DNA of 64,000 nt from Burkholderiales bacterium (GCA_026399835.1 JAPLQE010000069.1:1-64000), one strand, 5' to 3'; counted from the first letter of the stretch, positions 16,611 to 26,256 are shown. Notes: a model not told the origin generated them from the letters alone. Translations and numbers: made by a program.

Positions 16611-18019
16611 TGCAGGTCCAGTCGATGCACTTCAAGGCGCGCTCCGGGCAGAAGCTCGCCGACGTCCGCCTGCAGCAGAACCTGAAGATCCTCTCGCAGC
16701 GCTGGACGGTCGGTCGCACCAACGCGATCGCCGAGCTCGACGACTTCGAGGGCACGCGCGACGAGGCGGTCGAGCGGCGCAATCGCGCGCTCGCCAACCT
16801 CGACGCCTACCTCGAGCGCTTCGAGGCCGAGGCGACGCGGCGCGGCGCGACCGTGCTGTGGGCCGAGACACCGGAGGAGGCCTCGCGCCTCGTCGTCGCG
16901 ATCGCCAAGAAGCACGAGGTGGCCAAGGTCACCAAGTCGAAGTCGATGGTCTCGGAGGAGATGGCGCTGAACCGCCACCTCGAGGCCGCCGGGGTCAAGG
17001 TCGTCGAGACCGACCTCGGCGAGTACATCCTGCAGATCAACGACAACGAGCCGCCGTCGCACATCGTGGCGCCGGTCGTGCACAAGTCGAAGGACGAGGT
17101 CTCGGACCTGTTCGCGCGGGTGCACAACCGGCCGCGCCTGACCGAGATCCCGGCGATGACGCGCGAGGCGCGCGAGTTCCTGCGTCCGCATTTCCTGTCG
17201 AGCGACATGGGCGTGTCGGGCGGCAACTTCCTGGTGGCCGAGACCGGCTCGGTCGCGGTCTTCACGAACGAGGGCAACGAGGGCATGTGCACCGTGCTGC
17301 CCCCGAAGGTCCACGTCGTGGTCACCGGCATCGAGAAGGTGCTGCCCACGCTCGAGGACCTGTCCACCGTCGCGCGGCTGCTGCCGCGCTCGGCGACCGG
17401 TCAGTCGATCTCGAACTATTTCTCGATCCTGACCGGGCCGCGCGCCCCGGGCGAGCAGGACGGCCCGGAGCACATGTACTTCGTGCTCGTCGACGGCGGA
17501 CGCACCGGGCTGCTCGGCGGCGAGTTCCAGGACATGCTGCGCTGCATCCGCTGCGGCGCCTGCATGAACCACTGCCCGGTCTACCAGAAGATCGGCGGTC
17601 ACACCTACGGCTGGGTCTACCCCGGCCCGATGGGCTCGGTGCTGACGCCGGCCTACGTCGGCATCGAGAAGACGCTCGACCTGCCGCAGGCGGCCACGCT
17701 GTGCGGCGAGTGCCATGTCGTGTGCCCGATGAAGATCCCGCTGCCCGACCTGCTGCGCAAGCTGCGCGAGAAGCAGATGGAGCGCGGGCTGCGGCCCTGG
17801 CGCGAGCGCGCGGGGCTGGCCGCATGGGCGTTCGCCGCGAAGCGTCCGGGCCTCTACAGGCCGATGGTGCGGATGGCCTCGTGGGTGCTCGCGCGGCTGG
17901 GCGGCGAGAACGGCCGCATCGGCAGCCTGCCGATGGCGGGCGGCTGGACCGCCACCCGCGACCTGCCGGCCCCGAGCGGCCCGACCTTCAAGGAACGCTG
18001 GGCGAAACAGCGGCATTGA
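16610..18019 (+). CDS. lutB: L-lactate utilisation protein LutB
   Basis: A 469-residue protein with an N-terminal LUD domain (about 60-300, with NDNEPPSHIVAPVVHK and MGVSGGNFLVAETGS). A ferredoxin-like region follows with CIRCGACMNHCPVY and CGECHVVCPMKIP for two 4Fe-4S clusters, then a LutB-specific tail. Together with LutA (and normally LutC) it oxidises L-lactate to pyruvate in the cytoplasm. No lutC and no lactate permease follow; instead the 3' end overlaps the convergent radical SAM gene by 32 bases. LutC may be elsewhere or absent. Confidence 0.94.
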   Translation: MQVQSMHFKARSGQKLADVRLQQNLKILSQRWTVGRTNAIAELDDFEGTRDEAVERRNRALANLDAYLERFEAEATRRGATVLWAETPEEASRLVVAIAKKHEVAKVTKSKSMVSEEMALNRHLEAAGVKVVETDLGEYILQINDNEPPSHIVAPVVHKSKDEVSDLFARVHNRPRLTEIPAMTREAREFLRPHFLSSDMGVSGGNFLVAETGSVAVFTNEGNEGMCTVLPPKVHVVVTGIEKVLPTLEDLSTVARLLPRSATGQSISNYFSILTGPRAPGEQDGPEHMYFVLVDGGRTGLLGGEFQDMLRCIRCGACMNHCPVYQKIGGHTYGWVYPGPMGSVLTPAYVGIEKTLDLPQAATLCGECHVVCPMKIPLPDLLRKLREKQMERGLRPWRERAGLAAWAFAAKRPGLYRPMVRMASWVLARLGGENGRIGSLPMAGGWTATRDLPAPSGPTFKERWAKQRH

Positions 18020-19544
18020 GCGCGTGAGGCTCGGCCGCCGCAGCGTGCCGGTCCTGCCGGCTCGCCGCGGCGCGGCGCCCGCCCGGCAGGCCGTGCTCGA
18101 GGAAGGCCGGTCGGCCGCGCGCACCGCTCGCGGCGTAGTCGGCCACGAGCCGCTCGCGAACGATGACCGGGTCGCCGCCGTCCGCCTCGATCAGCCAGTC
18201 GTGCAGCGCCTCGGCCTGGCGCTCGGCCGACAGCCGGTGCGTTGCGCCGGTGTGCGCCCACAGCCAGTCCGAGAACGCCATGAATCGCGCGAAGGGCGTC
18301 TCGCCGAGCAGCGCGGGCAGCGAGCGCGCGAAGCGCCCGGAGTTGCCGTACAGGTCCCAGTAGCGCGCGAAGCGGGCGATGCGGGCGACGTCGGCCGCCG
18401 GCAGCGCCGCGGTCTCCAGCACCTCGTACGGCGCGCGCTCGGCGAAACGCAGACCGAACTCGGCCGTGTGCCGCGCGATCGGCGCGCCGCGCAGCCGCTT
18501 GAGGATGCCCACCTGGATCTCGTGCGGGCGCAGCGCCGCCAGCCGGTCGAAGCCCGCGCCGAAGCTCGCGAGGTCCTCGCCCGGCAGTCCGGCGATCAGG
18601 TCGACATGCAGGTGGGCATGCGTGTGCGCGCGCAGCCAGCGCAGGTTCGCCTCGGCGCGCCCGTCGTCCTGGCGCCGCGAGATCCGCGCCTGCACGTCGG
18701 GATTCCAGGTCTGGATGCCGATCTCGAACTGCAGCGCCCCCGGCGGGAAGCGCACGATCAGGTCCTTCAGGCCGTCGGGCAGCCGGTCGGGCACGAGCTC
18801 GAAGTGCGCGAACAGCGGCTCGTGCGGCGCCGCCTCGATGCGCTCGAGGAAGAAGGCGAGGATGGCGCGGCCGGTGTCGACCTTGAGGTTGAAGGTGCGG
18901 TCGACGAAGCGAAAGCGTCGGGCCCCGCGCGCGTGCAGCGAGGCCAGCGCCTCGAGCAGGCGCGGCAGCTCGAAGGGCCAGGCCGTGCGGTCGAGCGCCG
19001 ACAGGCAGAACTCGCACTTGAACGGGCAGCCGCGCGAGGCCTCGACGTACAGGTGCCGGTGCGCGAGGTCGGCCTCGGTGTAGAGCGCATAGGGCAGGGC
19101 GAGCGACTCGGGTTCGGGCTCGCCGCCGTGCACGACCTTCTGCAGCGGTCTCGGCCCGTCGAGCAGCTGGCGCGCGAGCGTCGCGAACGCGCGCTCGCCG
19201 GGGCCGGTGACGACGTGGTCGGCGAGCCGCACGATCTCCTGCGCGTCGAGCTCGTGGCTGACCTCGGGGCCGCCGAGCACGATCTTCAGCCCCGGGGCCT
19301 CGGCGCGCAGCCGGCGGACCAGCTCGGTCGTCCGCTCGACGTTCCAGATGTAGACACCCAGCCCGAGCACGCGCGGCGCACCGCGCAGCAGCCGCTCGAT
19401 CACCTCGTCGAGCGGCGTCGCGACCGTCGCCTCCTCGATGCGCGCACGCTCGCGCAGCGCGCCGAGATTGGCATGCAGGAACCGCAGCCCCAGCGACGCA
19501 TGGGTCCAGCGGGCGTTCAGCGTCGCGAGCACGATCTCGGTCAT
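17988..19544 (-). CDS. B12-binding radical SAM protein (DUF4080 family)
   Basis: A 518-residue enzyme with an N-terminal cobalamin-binding-like domain (about 1-130; [13 protein letters not shown] and [11 protein letters not shown]). A radical SAM core has the cluster motif CPFKCEFC (C173, C177, C180), and a C-terminal DUF4080-like domain follows. Proteins of this kind use S-adenosylmethionine and cobalamin, often for methylation, but the reaction of this family is unknown. The ATG at 19544 lacks a ribosome binding site; TAGAAT lies exactly six bases upstream, suggesting a leaderless transcript. It is divergent from the cobalt-type nitrile hydratase genes across 44 bases, and its 3' end overlaps lutB by 32 bases. 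Confidence 0.9.
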   Translation of the reverse strand: MTEIVLATLNARWTHASLGLRFLHANLGALRERARIEEATVATPLDEVIERLLRGAPRVLGLGVYIWNVERTTELVRRLRAEAPGLKIVLGGPEVSHELDAQEIVRLADHVVTGPGERAFATLARQLLDGPRPLQKVVHGGEPEPESLALPYALYTEADLAHRHLYVEASRGCPFKCEFCLSALDRTAWPFELPRLLEALASLHARGARRFRFVDRTFNLKVDTGRAILAFFLERIEAAPHEPLFAHFELVPDRLPDGLKDLIVRFPPGALQFEIGIQTWNPDVQARISRRQDDGRAEANLRWLRAHTHAHLHVDLIAGLPGEDLASFGAGFDRLAALRPHEIQVGILKRLRGAPIARHTAEFGLRFAERAPYEVLETAALPAADVARIARFARYWDLYGNSGRFARSLPALLGETPFARFMAFSDWLWAHTGATHRLSAERQAEALHDWLIEADGGDPVIVRERLVADYAASGARGRPAFLEHGLPGGRRAAASRQDRHAAAAEPHALNAAVSPSVP

Positions 19545-19550
19545 CGCCGG

Positions 19551-19556
19551 ATTCTA
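19551..19556 (-). promoter_or_regulatory. -10-like element of the radical SAM gene
   Basis: TAGAAT on the reverse strand ends six bases before the ATG at 19544, with no Shine-Dalgarno between. The same arrangement occurs at argA and the deacetylase gene. The -35 region is not recognisable. Confidence 0.4.
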
Positions 19557-19588
19557 TGTGCGAAGATCGCCGCAGGAGGATTCCACCC

Positions 19589-20215
19589 GTGTCCGGCAAT
19601 CACCCCCATGGCAGCGCCCTGTCCGAGACGGACCTGCGCGTGCGCGCCCTCGAGACCCTGCTGGTCGACAAGGGCTACGTCGATCCCGCCGCGCTCGATG
19701 CGCTGATCGAGACCTACGAGCACCGGATCGGCCCGCACAACGGCGCCCGCGTCGTCGCCCGTGCCTGGAGCGATCCGGCGTACCGCGAGCGGCTGCGTGC
19801 CGACGCCACCGCTGCGATCGTCTCCGAGTTCGGCTACAGCGGCCGCCAGGGCGAGCACATGATCGCGCTGTTCGACGAGCCGGGCGTTCACCACATGGTC
19901 GTCTGCACGCTGTGCTCGTGCTATCCGTGGCCGGTGCTCGGACTGCCGCCGACCTGGTACAAGTCGGCGCCGTACCGCTCGCGCGCGGTGATCGACCCCA
20001 AGGGCGTGCTCGCGGACTTCGGCGTGACGCTGCCCGAAGGGACGCAGGTCCGCGTCTACGACTCGACCGCAGAGCTGCGCTACCTGGTCGTGCCGATGCG
20101 GCCGGCGGGCACCGAGGGCTGGAGCGAAGCGCGCCTGGCCACGCTGGTGACCCGGGACGCGATGATCGGCACCGGCCTGGCGCTCGAGCCGTCGTCGGTG
20201 GGGGGGCAGCCGTGA
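19589..20215 (+). CDS. nthA: Nitrile hydratase alpha subunit, cobalt type
   Basis: A 208-residue subunit with the metal-binding claw VCTLCSC at residues 105-111 (C106, C109 and C111). The Thr in this motif marks the cobalt type; iron-type enzymes have Ser. Nitrile hydratase converts nitriles to amides in the cytoplasm, using a non-corrin Co(III) held by two oxidised cysteines. I chose the GTG at 19589 because a perfect AGGAGG lies nine bases upstream; an ATG at 19556 is also in frame. The beta gene overlaps the stop by four bases. Thiocyanate hydrolase gamma is the main alternative, but the alpha-beta-accessory order argues for nitrile hydratase. Confidence 0.94.
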   Translation: MSGNHPHGSALSETDLRVRALETLLVDKGYVDPAALDALIETYEHRIGPHNGARVVARAWSDPAYRERLRADATAAIVSEFGYSGRQGEHMIALFDEPGVHHMVVCTLCSCYPWPVLGLPPTWYKSAPYRSRAVIDPKGVLADFGVTLPEGTQVRVYDSTAELRYLVVPMRPAGTEGWSEARLATLVTRDAMIGTGLALEPSSVGGQP

Positions 20216-20889
20216 ACGGCGGCCAGGATCTCGGCGGCATGCAGGGCTTCGGCCCGATCCGACCCGAGCCGGACGAGCCGCTGTGGCACGCCGACTGGGA
20301 GCCGCGCGTGCTGGCGCTGACGCTGGCGATGGGCGCGACCGGCGCGTGGAACATCGACCAGTCGCGCCATGCCCGCGAGTCGCTTCCGCCCGGGCAGTAC
20401 CTCACCAGCACCTACTACCGCATCTGGCTCGAGGGCATGCAGCGGCTGCTGCTCGAGCGCGGGCTGGTCACCCGCGAGGAGCTCGCCGACGGCATCGTGC
20501 GCGAGCCGGCCCGTCCGCTGCCGCGCCGCCTCGAGCTCGAGGCCGTGCCGCGCGTGCTCGCCACCGGCACGCCGACCGATCGTCCCGCGCCCGGCCCGGC
20601 CCGCTTCGCGCCGGGCGACACCGTGCGCGCCAGGACCATGCATCCGAGCGGCCACACCCGGCTGCCTCGTTACGTGCGCGGTCGCATCGGCACCGTGGTC
20701 TCCGTGCACGGCGCCCACGTCTACCCCGAGACCCATGCCACGCCCGCCGGTGATCCGAGCCCGCGATGGCTGTACACCGTGCGCTTCGAGGCGCGCGAAC
20801 TGTGGGGCGAGGACACCACCGCATCCGCGGTGCATGTCGACGCCTGGGAGCCCTACCTGGAGCCGCTCGCCGCCGGAGCCGCTCGATGA
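20212..20889 (+). CDS. nthB: Nitrile hydratase beta subunit
   Basis: A 225-residue subunit, beginning [16 protein letters not shown] with conserved phrases [13 protein letters not shown] in the N-terminal helical part and a C-terminal SH3-like barrel (about 125-220; [21 protein letters not shown] and [11 protein letters not shown]). The beta subunit pairs with alpha and shapes the active site; conserved Arg residues contact the oxidised cysteines. The GTG start overlaps the alpha stop (GTGA) and the stop overlaps the accessory gene ATG (ATGA), so all three are translationally coupled. Confidence 0.95.
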   Translation: MNGGQDLGGMQGFGPIRPEPDEPLWHADWEPRVLALTLAMGATGAWNIDQSRHARESLPPGQYLTSTYYRIWLEGMQRLLLERGLVTREELADGIVREPARPLPRRLELEAVPRVLATGTPTDRPAPGPARFAPGDTVRARTMHPSGHTRLPRYVRGRIGTVVSVHGAHVYPETHATPAGDPSPRWLYTVRFEARELWGEDTTASAVHVDAWEPYLEPLAAGAAR

Positions 20890-21275
20890 GTCTGCCGCCG
20901 CTGCCGGACCTGCCGTGCGACGCGCAGGGCCCGGTGTTCGCGGAGCCGTGGCAGGCCCAGGTGTTCGCGCTGACGCTCGCACTGCACGAGCGCGGCCTCT
21001 TCGCCTGGACCGAGTGGGCGGAGCATCTGTCGCGCGCGATCCGCGACGCGCAGGCCGAGGGCGACCCCGACCTCGGCGACACCTACTACCTGCATTGGCT
21101 CGCTGCGCTCGAGCGCCTGCTGCTCGATCGCAGCATCGCCGCGCCCCTCGCGCTCGCCGGCCTGCGTGCCGCCTGGCGCACCGCGGCCGAGGCCACGCCG
21201 CACGGCCAGCCGGTGCGGCTCAACGCGGCGGCGCGTCGGCTCGGTCGTGCCGAGGATGCGGGGGGCGCGGGCTGA
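20886..21275 (+). CDS. Nitrile hydratase accessory protein (cobalt insertion, P14K/NhlE-like)
   Basis: A 129-residue protein resembling the N-terminal half of the beta subunit ([20 protein letters not shown] and [15 protein letters not shown]). Such small accessory proteins bind alpha and deliver cobalt by self-subunit swapping before exchange for beta. The gene completes a minimal alpha-beta-accessory cassette; no cobalt permease (NhlF) and no adjacent amidase are seen, though an amidase gene lies 39 kb downstream. Its last 56 bases overlap the end of convergent pyrD. Confidence 0.9.
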   Translation: MSLPPLPDLPCDAQGPVFAEPWQAQVFALTLALHERGLFAWTEWAEHLSRAIRDAQAEGDPDLGDTYYLHWLAALERLLLDRSIAAPLALAGLRAAWRTAAEATPHGQPVRLNAAARRLGRAEDAGGAG

Positions 21276-22314
21276 CCGACGCGTCCGTGCGGGCGAATCC
21301 GCGCGTCGCTCGCGCACACTCGCCCACCAGCGCCGGGCCACGGTAGATCAGTCCCGTGTAGAGCTGGACCAGATCCGCGCCGGCCTCGAGCTTGGCCCGC
21401 GCGTCGGCACCCGACATCACGCCGCCCACGCCGACGATCGGATAGCGCGACGGCAGCAGCGCGCGCAGCGCCCGGATCACGCGGTTGCTCGACTCGAAGA
21501 CCGGCGCGCCAGACAGGCCACCCGCCTCGTCGGCGTGCCGCAGGCCCCGGACCGCCTCGCGCGAGACGGTGGTGTTGGTCGCGATCACGCCGTCGACCGA
21601 CTGCTCGACCAGCACCCGCGCGATCGCCTCGATCTGCGCGTCGTCGAGATCCGGGGCGATCTTGACCAGCATCGGCACCTCGCGCTTCGTCGAGCGGCCG
21701 AGCCTCGCGCGCTCGGCGCCGAGCGCGGCGAGCATCGCCGTCAGTTCGTCGCCGCCCTGCAGCTGGCGCAGGTTCTTCGTGTTCGGCGACGAGATGTTCA
21801 CCGTCACGTAGTCCGCGTGCGGCCAGGTGCGTCGCAGGCCCTCGAGGTAGTCGTCGGTCGCCCGCTCGATCGGCGTCGCCGCGTTCTTCCCGATGTTCAG
21901 GCCCAGCGTCACCTCGGAGCGGCGCCGCTGCACGTTCGCAACGTAGGCGTCGAGGCCGAGGTTGTTGAACCCCATCCGGTTGATCAGCGCATTGGCCTCG
22001 GGCACGCGGAACATCCGCGGCTTCGGGTTGCCGGGCTGCGGCTTCGGCGTGACCGTGCCGACCTCGACGAAGCCGAAGCCCATCTGCGCGAGCGCGTCGA
22101 CATGGGCCGCGTTCTTGTCGAGGCCGGCGGCCAGGCCGATCCGATTGGCGAAGCGCAGCCCGAGCAGCTCGATCGGGTCGTCGACACGCGGGCCCGCGGC
22201 CATGCGCAGCGCGCCGCTGGCGGCGAGCGCGTCCATCGAGGCGAGGGTGAGGTCGTGCGCGCGCTCGGGGTCGATCGCGAACAGCAGCGGGCGCGCCAGT
22301 ACGTACGGGCTCAT
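21220..22314 (-). CDS. pyrD: Dihydroorotate dehydrogenase (quinone), class 2
   Basis: A 364-residue class 2 enzyme. Near the N-terminus are the membrane-associating helix region ([19 protein letters not shown]) and [16 protein letters not shown]; then come [17 protein letters not shown] and [11 protein letters not shown] for FMN binding. It oxidises dihydroorotate to orotate with ubiquinone in pyrimidine synthesis. The start at ATG 22314 matches the family; further upstream the frame lacks homology. The C-terminus runs about 15-20 residues past the usual end and overlaps the nitrile hydratase accessory gene. Last gene of a NUDIX-aat-bpt-pyrD unit, 49 bases after bpt. Confidence 0.94.
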   Translation of the reverse strand: MSPYVLARPLLFAIDPERAHDLTLASMDALAASGALRMAAGPRVDDPIELLGLRFANRIGLAAGLDKNAAHVDALAQMGFGFVEVGTVTPKPQPGNPKPRMFRVPEANALINRMGFNNLGLDAYVANVQRRRSEVTLGLNIGKNAATPIERATDDYLEGLRRTWPHADYVTVNISSPNTKNLRQLQGGDELTAMLAALGAERARLGRSTKREVPMLVKIAPDLDDAQIEAIARVLVEQSVDGVIATNTTVSREAVRGLRHADEAGGLSGAPVFESSNRVIRALRALLPSRYPIVGVGGVMSGADARAKLEAGADLVQLYTGLIYRGPALVGECARATRGFARTDASVSPRPPHPRHDRADAPPR

Positions 22315-22363
22315 CGGGACAGGGGGAAAGGCGCCGAGGGAAGGGGGGAGCCGCGCGGCGCGC

Positions 22364-23107
22364 TCAGCCGGCGTCAGCCGCCGGGTGCAGCGTCTGCCAC
22401 TGCCCGCCGACCAGCTGCTCGATCGGCCGGAAGCGTGCCTTGTAGGCCATCTTCGGGCTCTGCTCGATCCAGTAGCCGAGGTACAGGTAGTCGAGGCCCA
22501 GGTGCTTGCACTGCTCGATCTGCCAGAGCACGTTGAAGGTGCCGTAGCTCGCGTTCGGCACGTCCGGATCGAAGAAGGTGTAGACGGATGAGAGGCCGTC
22601 GTCGAGCAGGTCGATGATCGACACCATCCGCAGCGTGCCGTCGCCATCGCGGAACTCGACCAGCCGGGTGTTGACCTTGCTCTGCAGCAGGAACTGCGCG
22701 TACTGCTCGCGGCTGTCGTGGTCCATCCCGCCGCCGGCGTGGCGCGTGGACTGGTAGCGCAGGTACAGCGCGTAGTGCTCGGGGGCGAAGCCCAGCCGGG
22801 CGACCAGGGTGCGCAGGTCGGCGTGACGCTTGAGCGCGCGGCGCTGGCTGCGGTCGGGCTCGAACCGGGCGACCGGGACGCGCACCGGCACGCAGGCCCG
22901 GCAGCCGTCGCAGTGCGGGCGGTAGGTGAAGATGCCGCTGCGTCGGAACCCCGAGCGCACGAGCTCGGAGTAGACGTCTGCGTTGATCAGGTGGTTCGGG
23001 GTGGCGACCTGCGAGCGAGCCTGATGGCTCGCGAGGTAGCTGCACGGGTAGGGCGCCGTCGCGTAGAACTGGAGGGCCGAGAACGGCAGTTCCTTGAGAT
23101 GCGTCAT
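22364..23107 (-). CDS. bpt: Aspartate/glutamate leucyltransferase (arginyl-tRNA-protein transferase family)
   Basis: A 247-residue transferase beginning [20 protein letters not shown], with [18 protein letters not shown] and a C-terminal acyltransferase fold ([20 protein letters not shown]). Bpt moves leucine from Leu-tRNA to N-terminal Asp or Glu, marking proteins for ClpS/ClpAP degradation. Its neighbour aat encodes the Leu/Phe transferase of the same N-degron pathway. The gap to aat is 15 bases. CPYPCSYL-type cysteines near the N-terminus are kept ([14 protein letters not shown]). Confidence 0.95.
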   Translation of the reverse strand: MTHLKELPFSALQFYATAPYPCSYLASHQARSQVATPNHLINADVYSELVRSGFRRSGIFTYRPHCDGCRACVPVRVPVARFEPDRSQRRALKRHADLRTLVARLGFAPEHYALYLRYQSTRHAGGGMDHDSREQYAQFLLQSKVNTRLVEFRDGDGTLRMVSIIDLLDDGLSSVYTFFDPDVPNASYGTFNVLWQIEQCKHLGLDYLYLGYWIEQSPKMAYKARFRPIEQLVGGQWQTLHPAADAG

Positions 23108-23122
23108 GCGTGCCCGATACGC

Positions 23123-23833
23123 TCAAACGTCCGGGAACTCCATCGTCAGCGCGGACCAGTCAGGAGGCGGCTGCGCGGCGAGGGTGGCGACCCGGTCCAG
23201 GAACGCGTCGCGGGGGATCTCTCTGCCTCCGAGGGAGGCGAGGTGCGACGTGGCCTGCTGGCAGTCTATCACGCTGAATCCGTGCTCGCGCAGCAGCCCG
23301 ACGAGCGACGCCAGTGCACATTTGGAAGCGTCCGGACGACGGGTGAACATCGATTCGCCGAAGAACATTCGCCCGATCGACACGCCGTACAGTCCGCCCA
23401 CCGGCACGCCGTCCTCGAGAACCTCGACCGAATGCGCGTGGCCCAGGCGGTGCAGGCCCACATAGGCCCGGCGGATCAGCGGCGTGATCCATGTGCCGTC
23501 CTGGTCCGGGCGCGGCTCGGCGCAGGCGAGCATCGTCGCCTCGAAGTCGCGGTCGAGCGCGATCGTCCAGCTGCCGTCCCGGCGCACGCGGCGCAGCGTC
23601 TTGGCGAGCGAGCGCGACAGCTTGAACTCGTCGATGAACAGCACCATGCGCGGGTCGGGCGACCACCACAGCACCGGCTGGCCCGCCGAATACCACGGGA
23701 AGATGCCGCGGCCGTAGGCCTCGAGCAGCCGCTCGGGCGACAGGTCGCGGCCGGCGGCGAGCAGGCCGTTCGGGTCCTGCAGCGCCTTCGAGGGTGGCGG
23801 CAGCGGCCTGTCGGGATCGACCCAGGTCAGCAT
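23123..23833 (-). CDS. aat: Leucyl/phenylalanyl-tRNA-protein transferase
   Basis: A 236-residue enzyme with the family hallmarks [45 protein letters not shown] and [20 protein letters not shown]. Aat adds Leu or Phe from tRNA to N-terminal Lys or Arg, creating primary destabilising residues for ClpAPS. Length is typical. It sits between the NUDIX gene (16-base gap) and bpt (15-base gap) on the same strand. Confidence 0.96.
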   Translation of the reverse strand: MLTWVDPDRPLPPPSKALQDPNGLLAAGRDLSPERLLEAYGRGIFPWYSAGQPVLWWSPDPRMVLFIDEFKLSRSLAKTLRRVRRDGSWTIALDRDFEATMLACAEPRPDQDGTWITPLIRRAYVGLHRLGHAHSVEVLEDGVPVGGLYGVSIGRMFFGESMFTRRPDASKCALASLVGLLREHGFSVIDCQQATSHLASLGGREIPRDAFLDRVATLAAQPPPDWSALTMEFPDV

Positions 23834-23849
23834 GCGCGACGGGTCGCGC

Positions 23850-24398
23850 TCAGGCGGCGGGGCGGGGCGTGTAGCGGATCGCGCTGGTGTGCAGCTCGAA
23901 CCGGCCCCGGCTGCGGTCCTCGAAGAACCAGCGCAGCGTCTGGCCGACGGTTCGGAACGCGATGTCGTCCCAGGGGATCTCGGCCTCGGTGAACAGCCGC
24001 GCCTCGAGGCTCTCCGGTCCCGGATCGAAGTCCAGGTGCAGCAGCGTGGCGCGGTAGAAAAGGTGGACCTGATCGACGTGAGGCACGTCGATCAGCGAGT
24101 AGAGCGGGCCGAGCTCGATGCGTGCGCCGGCCTCCTCGAGCGTCTCGCGCGCGGCGCCCTCGTCGGTGGTCTCGCCGTTCTCCATGAAGCCCGCCGGCAG
24201 GGTCCAGTAGCCGTAGCGCGGTTCGATCGCGCGCTTGCACAGCAGGACCTTGTCCTCCCAGACCGCGACGGTGCCGACGACCATCTTCGGATTCTGGTAG
24301 TGGACCGTGCTGCAGCGGGCGCAGCACCAGCGGGGACGGTTGTCGCCCGCGGGCACTTCCAGGACGACTTCGTGGCCGCAGGTCGAGCAGAATTTCAT
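23850..24398 (-). CDS. NUDIX hydrolase with N-terminal zinc ribbon
   Basis: A 182-residue protein with an N-terminal CSTCG...CCARC zinc ribbon (residues 4-29) and a NUDIX box [20 protein letters not shown] (about residues 70-90). The zinc-ribbon arrangement recalls NudC-type NADH/RNA-cap hydrolases and related pyrophosphatases, but the protein is shorter than NudC and lacks its N-terminal domain. The substrate is uncertain. It heads the NUDIX-aat-bpt-pyrD unit. Confidence 0.9.
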   Translation of the reverse strand: MKFCSTCGHEVVLEVPAGDNRPRWCCARCSTVHYQNPKMVVGTVAVWEDKVLLCKRAIEPRYGYWTLPAGFMENGETTDEGAARETLEEAGARIELGPLYSLIDVPHVDQVHLFYRATLLHLDFDPGPESLEARLFTEAEIPWDDIAFRTVGQTLRWFFEDRSRGRFELHTSAIRYTPRPAA

Positions 24399-24425
24399 GC
24401 GAGTGCAGAGGATCGGTTCGAGTCG

Positions 24426-24434
24426 AGTGTAGCA
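24426..24434 (-). promoter_or_regulatory. Candidate extended -10 of the NUDIX operon
   Basis: On the reverse strand TGC-TACACT forms an extended -10, ending 27 bases before the NUDIX ATG. No good -35 is seen. Confidence 0.3.
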
Positions 24435-24463
24435 GTCAATCCAGGCGCGCCTAGACGCCGCAT

Positions 24464-24493
24464 TTGCGTGCCCACCGCGATCCGTGCTAATCT
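24464..24493 (+). promoter_or_regulatory. Candidate promoter of initiator tRNA
   Basis: TTGCGT, an 18-base spacer and TAATCT end 12 bases before the mature tRNA 5' end, a normal distance for a tRNA promoter. Confidence 0.45.
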
Positions 24494-24505
24494 CTTTGGC
24501 TCAGA

Positions 24506-24581
<76 letters not shown>

Positions 24582-24589
24582 CGATCCAG

Positions 24590-24623
24590 AAACAGGCCGC
24601 TTGATGCGGCCTGTTTCTTTTGT
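24590..24623 (+). terminator. Intrinsic terminator of initiator tRNA
   Basis: An 11-bp perfect stem, AAACAGGCCGC with GCGGCCTGTTT, has a 5-base loop and is followed by CTTTTGT. It starts 10 bases after the tRNA. Confidence 0.85.
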
Positions 24624-24641
24624 GCGGCCTGTTTCGTTTGT
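24606..24641. repeat. Tandem duplication of the terminator arm
   Basis: Two adjacent 18-base units, GCGGCCTGTTTCTTTTGT and GCGGCCTGTTTCGTTTGT, differ at one position. The second copy could pair with the same 5' arm, giving an alternative longer-loop hairpin. Confidence 0.8.
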
Positions 24642-24691
24642 ACGGCCGTATTCACGCCCGATGTCGGACCGCTTCCGGCGGCATGGCGCGC

Positions 24692-25459
24692 TCAGCGCGC
24701 CGCGAACCGGCGCGCGATCGGATCGAGCAGCAGCCGCTCGCCGGCGTAGTAGAGCGCGACGATCGCCAGGCACGCGGCGAGCACGGTGACCATGTCGGCC
24801 GAGCCCTGGGCGCGCAGCATCAGGAACCCCAGCCCCGAGGTCGAGCCGAGCAGTTCCGCGACCAGCGCGATCTTCCAGGCCACGCCGTAGGCGATCCGCA
24901 GCGATCCGGCCACGTAGGGCATCAGCAGCGGCAGCGTCAGCCGCCACAGCACGCGCCCCCGGCGCCGGCTGAAGCTGCGGCCCATCTCGAGCATCTCGCG
25001 GTCGATCTGGCGCAACCCCTCGGCGACGTTGATCAGGCAGAACGGCACGAGGATGGCCACCTGCACGAACACGATCGACAGGTGTCCGGGCGCGAACCAG
25101 ATCGCGGCGAGGATCGCCCAGCCGATCGAGGGGAAGGCGTTCAGGAACGGCTGGAGCAGGCCCGAGATCACGCCGTCGAGCACCGGCACGGCCCGGGCGA
25201 GCAGCGCGAGGCCGCTGCCCAGCGCGAGTGCGATCAGCACCGAGGCGAGCACCCGAACCGTCGAGGCGACGGTGTGCACGAGGAAGTCGGCGTCGGTGAA
25301 CAGCGCGACCATCCGCTGCGCCACCGCCATCGGGCCCGGCAGGACGAACTCGGGAAGCGATCGCGCGCCGAATGCCCAGGCCGCGATCGCGCAGACGACG
25401 AGCGCGTCGGCGAGCCACATCGACGCGGGGCGCGCAGCGATGCCCACGAGCGTCCTCAC
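24692..25459 (-). CDS. ABC transporter permease (NitT/TauT-like)
   Basis: A 255-residue inner-membrane permease of the BPD_transp_1 / SsuC type with about six helices. The cytoplasmic EAA-like loop is EMGRSFSRRRGRVLWRLTLP. It is distantly similar to its neighbour permease, so the pore is probably a heterodimer. The GTG start overlaps the upstream permease's stop by four bases. It is the last gene of the operon, ending 50 bases from the terminator repeat. Confidence 0.9.
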   Translation of the reverse strand: MRTLVGIAARPASMWLADALVVCAIAAWAFGARSLPEFVLPGPMAVAQRMVALFTDADFLVHTVASTVRVLASVLIALALGSGLALLARAVPVLDGVISGLLQPFLNAFPSIGWAILAAIWFAPGHLSIVFVQVAILVPFCLINVAEGLRQIDREMLEMGRSFSRRRGRVLWRLTLPLLMPYVAGSLRIAYGVAWKIALVAELLGSTSGLGFLMLRAQGSADMVTVLAACLAIVALYYAGERLLLDPIARRFAAR

Positions 25460-26256
25460 GCGCGCCCGCCGAACTGCCGCGACGTGTGGCGCTCGATCGG
25501 GCCGAACACGAGGCGATCGGCGAGCGTGACGGCGACGATGATGAAGGCGATCACCGCGAAGAGCGTGGCGGTGTCGTAGTCCTGCCGGGCGAGGTTGATC
25601 ACGTAGCCGAGGCCGCGGCCGCCGCCGAAGAGCTCGGCGGTCAGCGTGACCTTCCAGGCCACGCCGAACATGATCCGCAGCGTCGCGGCCGCGAACGGCA
25701 GCAGCGAAGGCACCACCAGCAGCACGAAGGCCGCGTCGCGCCGCCGCCCGAAGCTGCGCCCCATCTCGAGGAGCTCGGCGTCCAGCGCGAGCAGACCCTC
25801 GCGCAGGTTCACCAGGGCGAACGGCAGCAGCACCGCGACGATGGTGAACACCACGGTGAAGCTGGACACGCCGAACCAGATCACGCCGAGCAGGGTCCAG
25901 CCGATGCCGGAGAACGCGGACAGGAACGGCCCGAGGCGCCGGTGGATGGCCGGCGCGCTCCAGCGCGCGTAGTGCGCCACGAACGCGAGCACGCTGCCGC
26001 CGACGAACGCGATCGCGATCGAGGCGCTGATGTGCGTCAGGGTCGCCCAGAGGTGGGCGAGACGGACCGGTGTGGTGACGAAGTCCGCCAGCGCGGCGCC
26101 GACCTCGGCCGGCGACGGCAGCACATACGCGGGCACGTGCCCTGCCGAGGCGACCCAGGCCGCCGCCAGGACGAGCAGAAACCCCGCCGCGACCGCCCGA
26201 CGGGCGAGGACGGACGGCGCGCCGGGCGCCCCGGGTGCGGCAGCCGCGGTGTTCAC
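25456..26256 (-). CDS. ABC transporter permease (NitT/TauT-like)
   Basis: A 266-residue permease of the same family with about six helices and the loop EMGRSFGRRRDAAFVLLVVP. The GTG start at 26256 overlaps the stop of the binding-protein gene; the longer open frame upstream has no homology. It pairs with the second permease to form the channel. Confidence 0.9.
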   Translation of the reverse strand: MNTAAAAPGAPGAPSVLARRAVAAGFLLVLAAAWVASAGHVPAYVLPSPAEVGAALADFVTTPVRLAHLWATLTHISASIAIAFVGGSVLAFVAHYARWSAPAIHRRLGPFLSAFSGIGWTLLGVIWFGVSSFTVVFTIVAVLLPFALVNLREGLLALDAELLEMGRSFGRRRDAAFVLLVVPSLLPFAAATLRIMFGVAWKVTLTAELFGGGRGLGYVINLARQDYDTATLFAVIAFIIVAVTLADRLVFGPIERHTSRQFGGRA

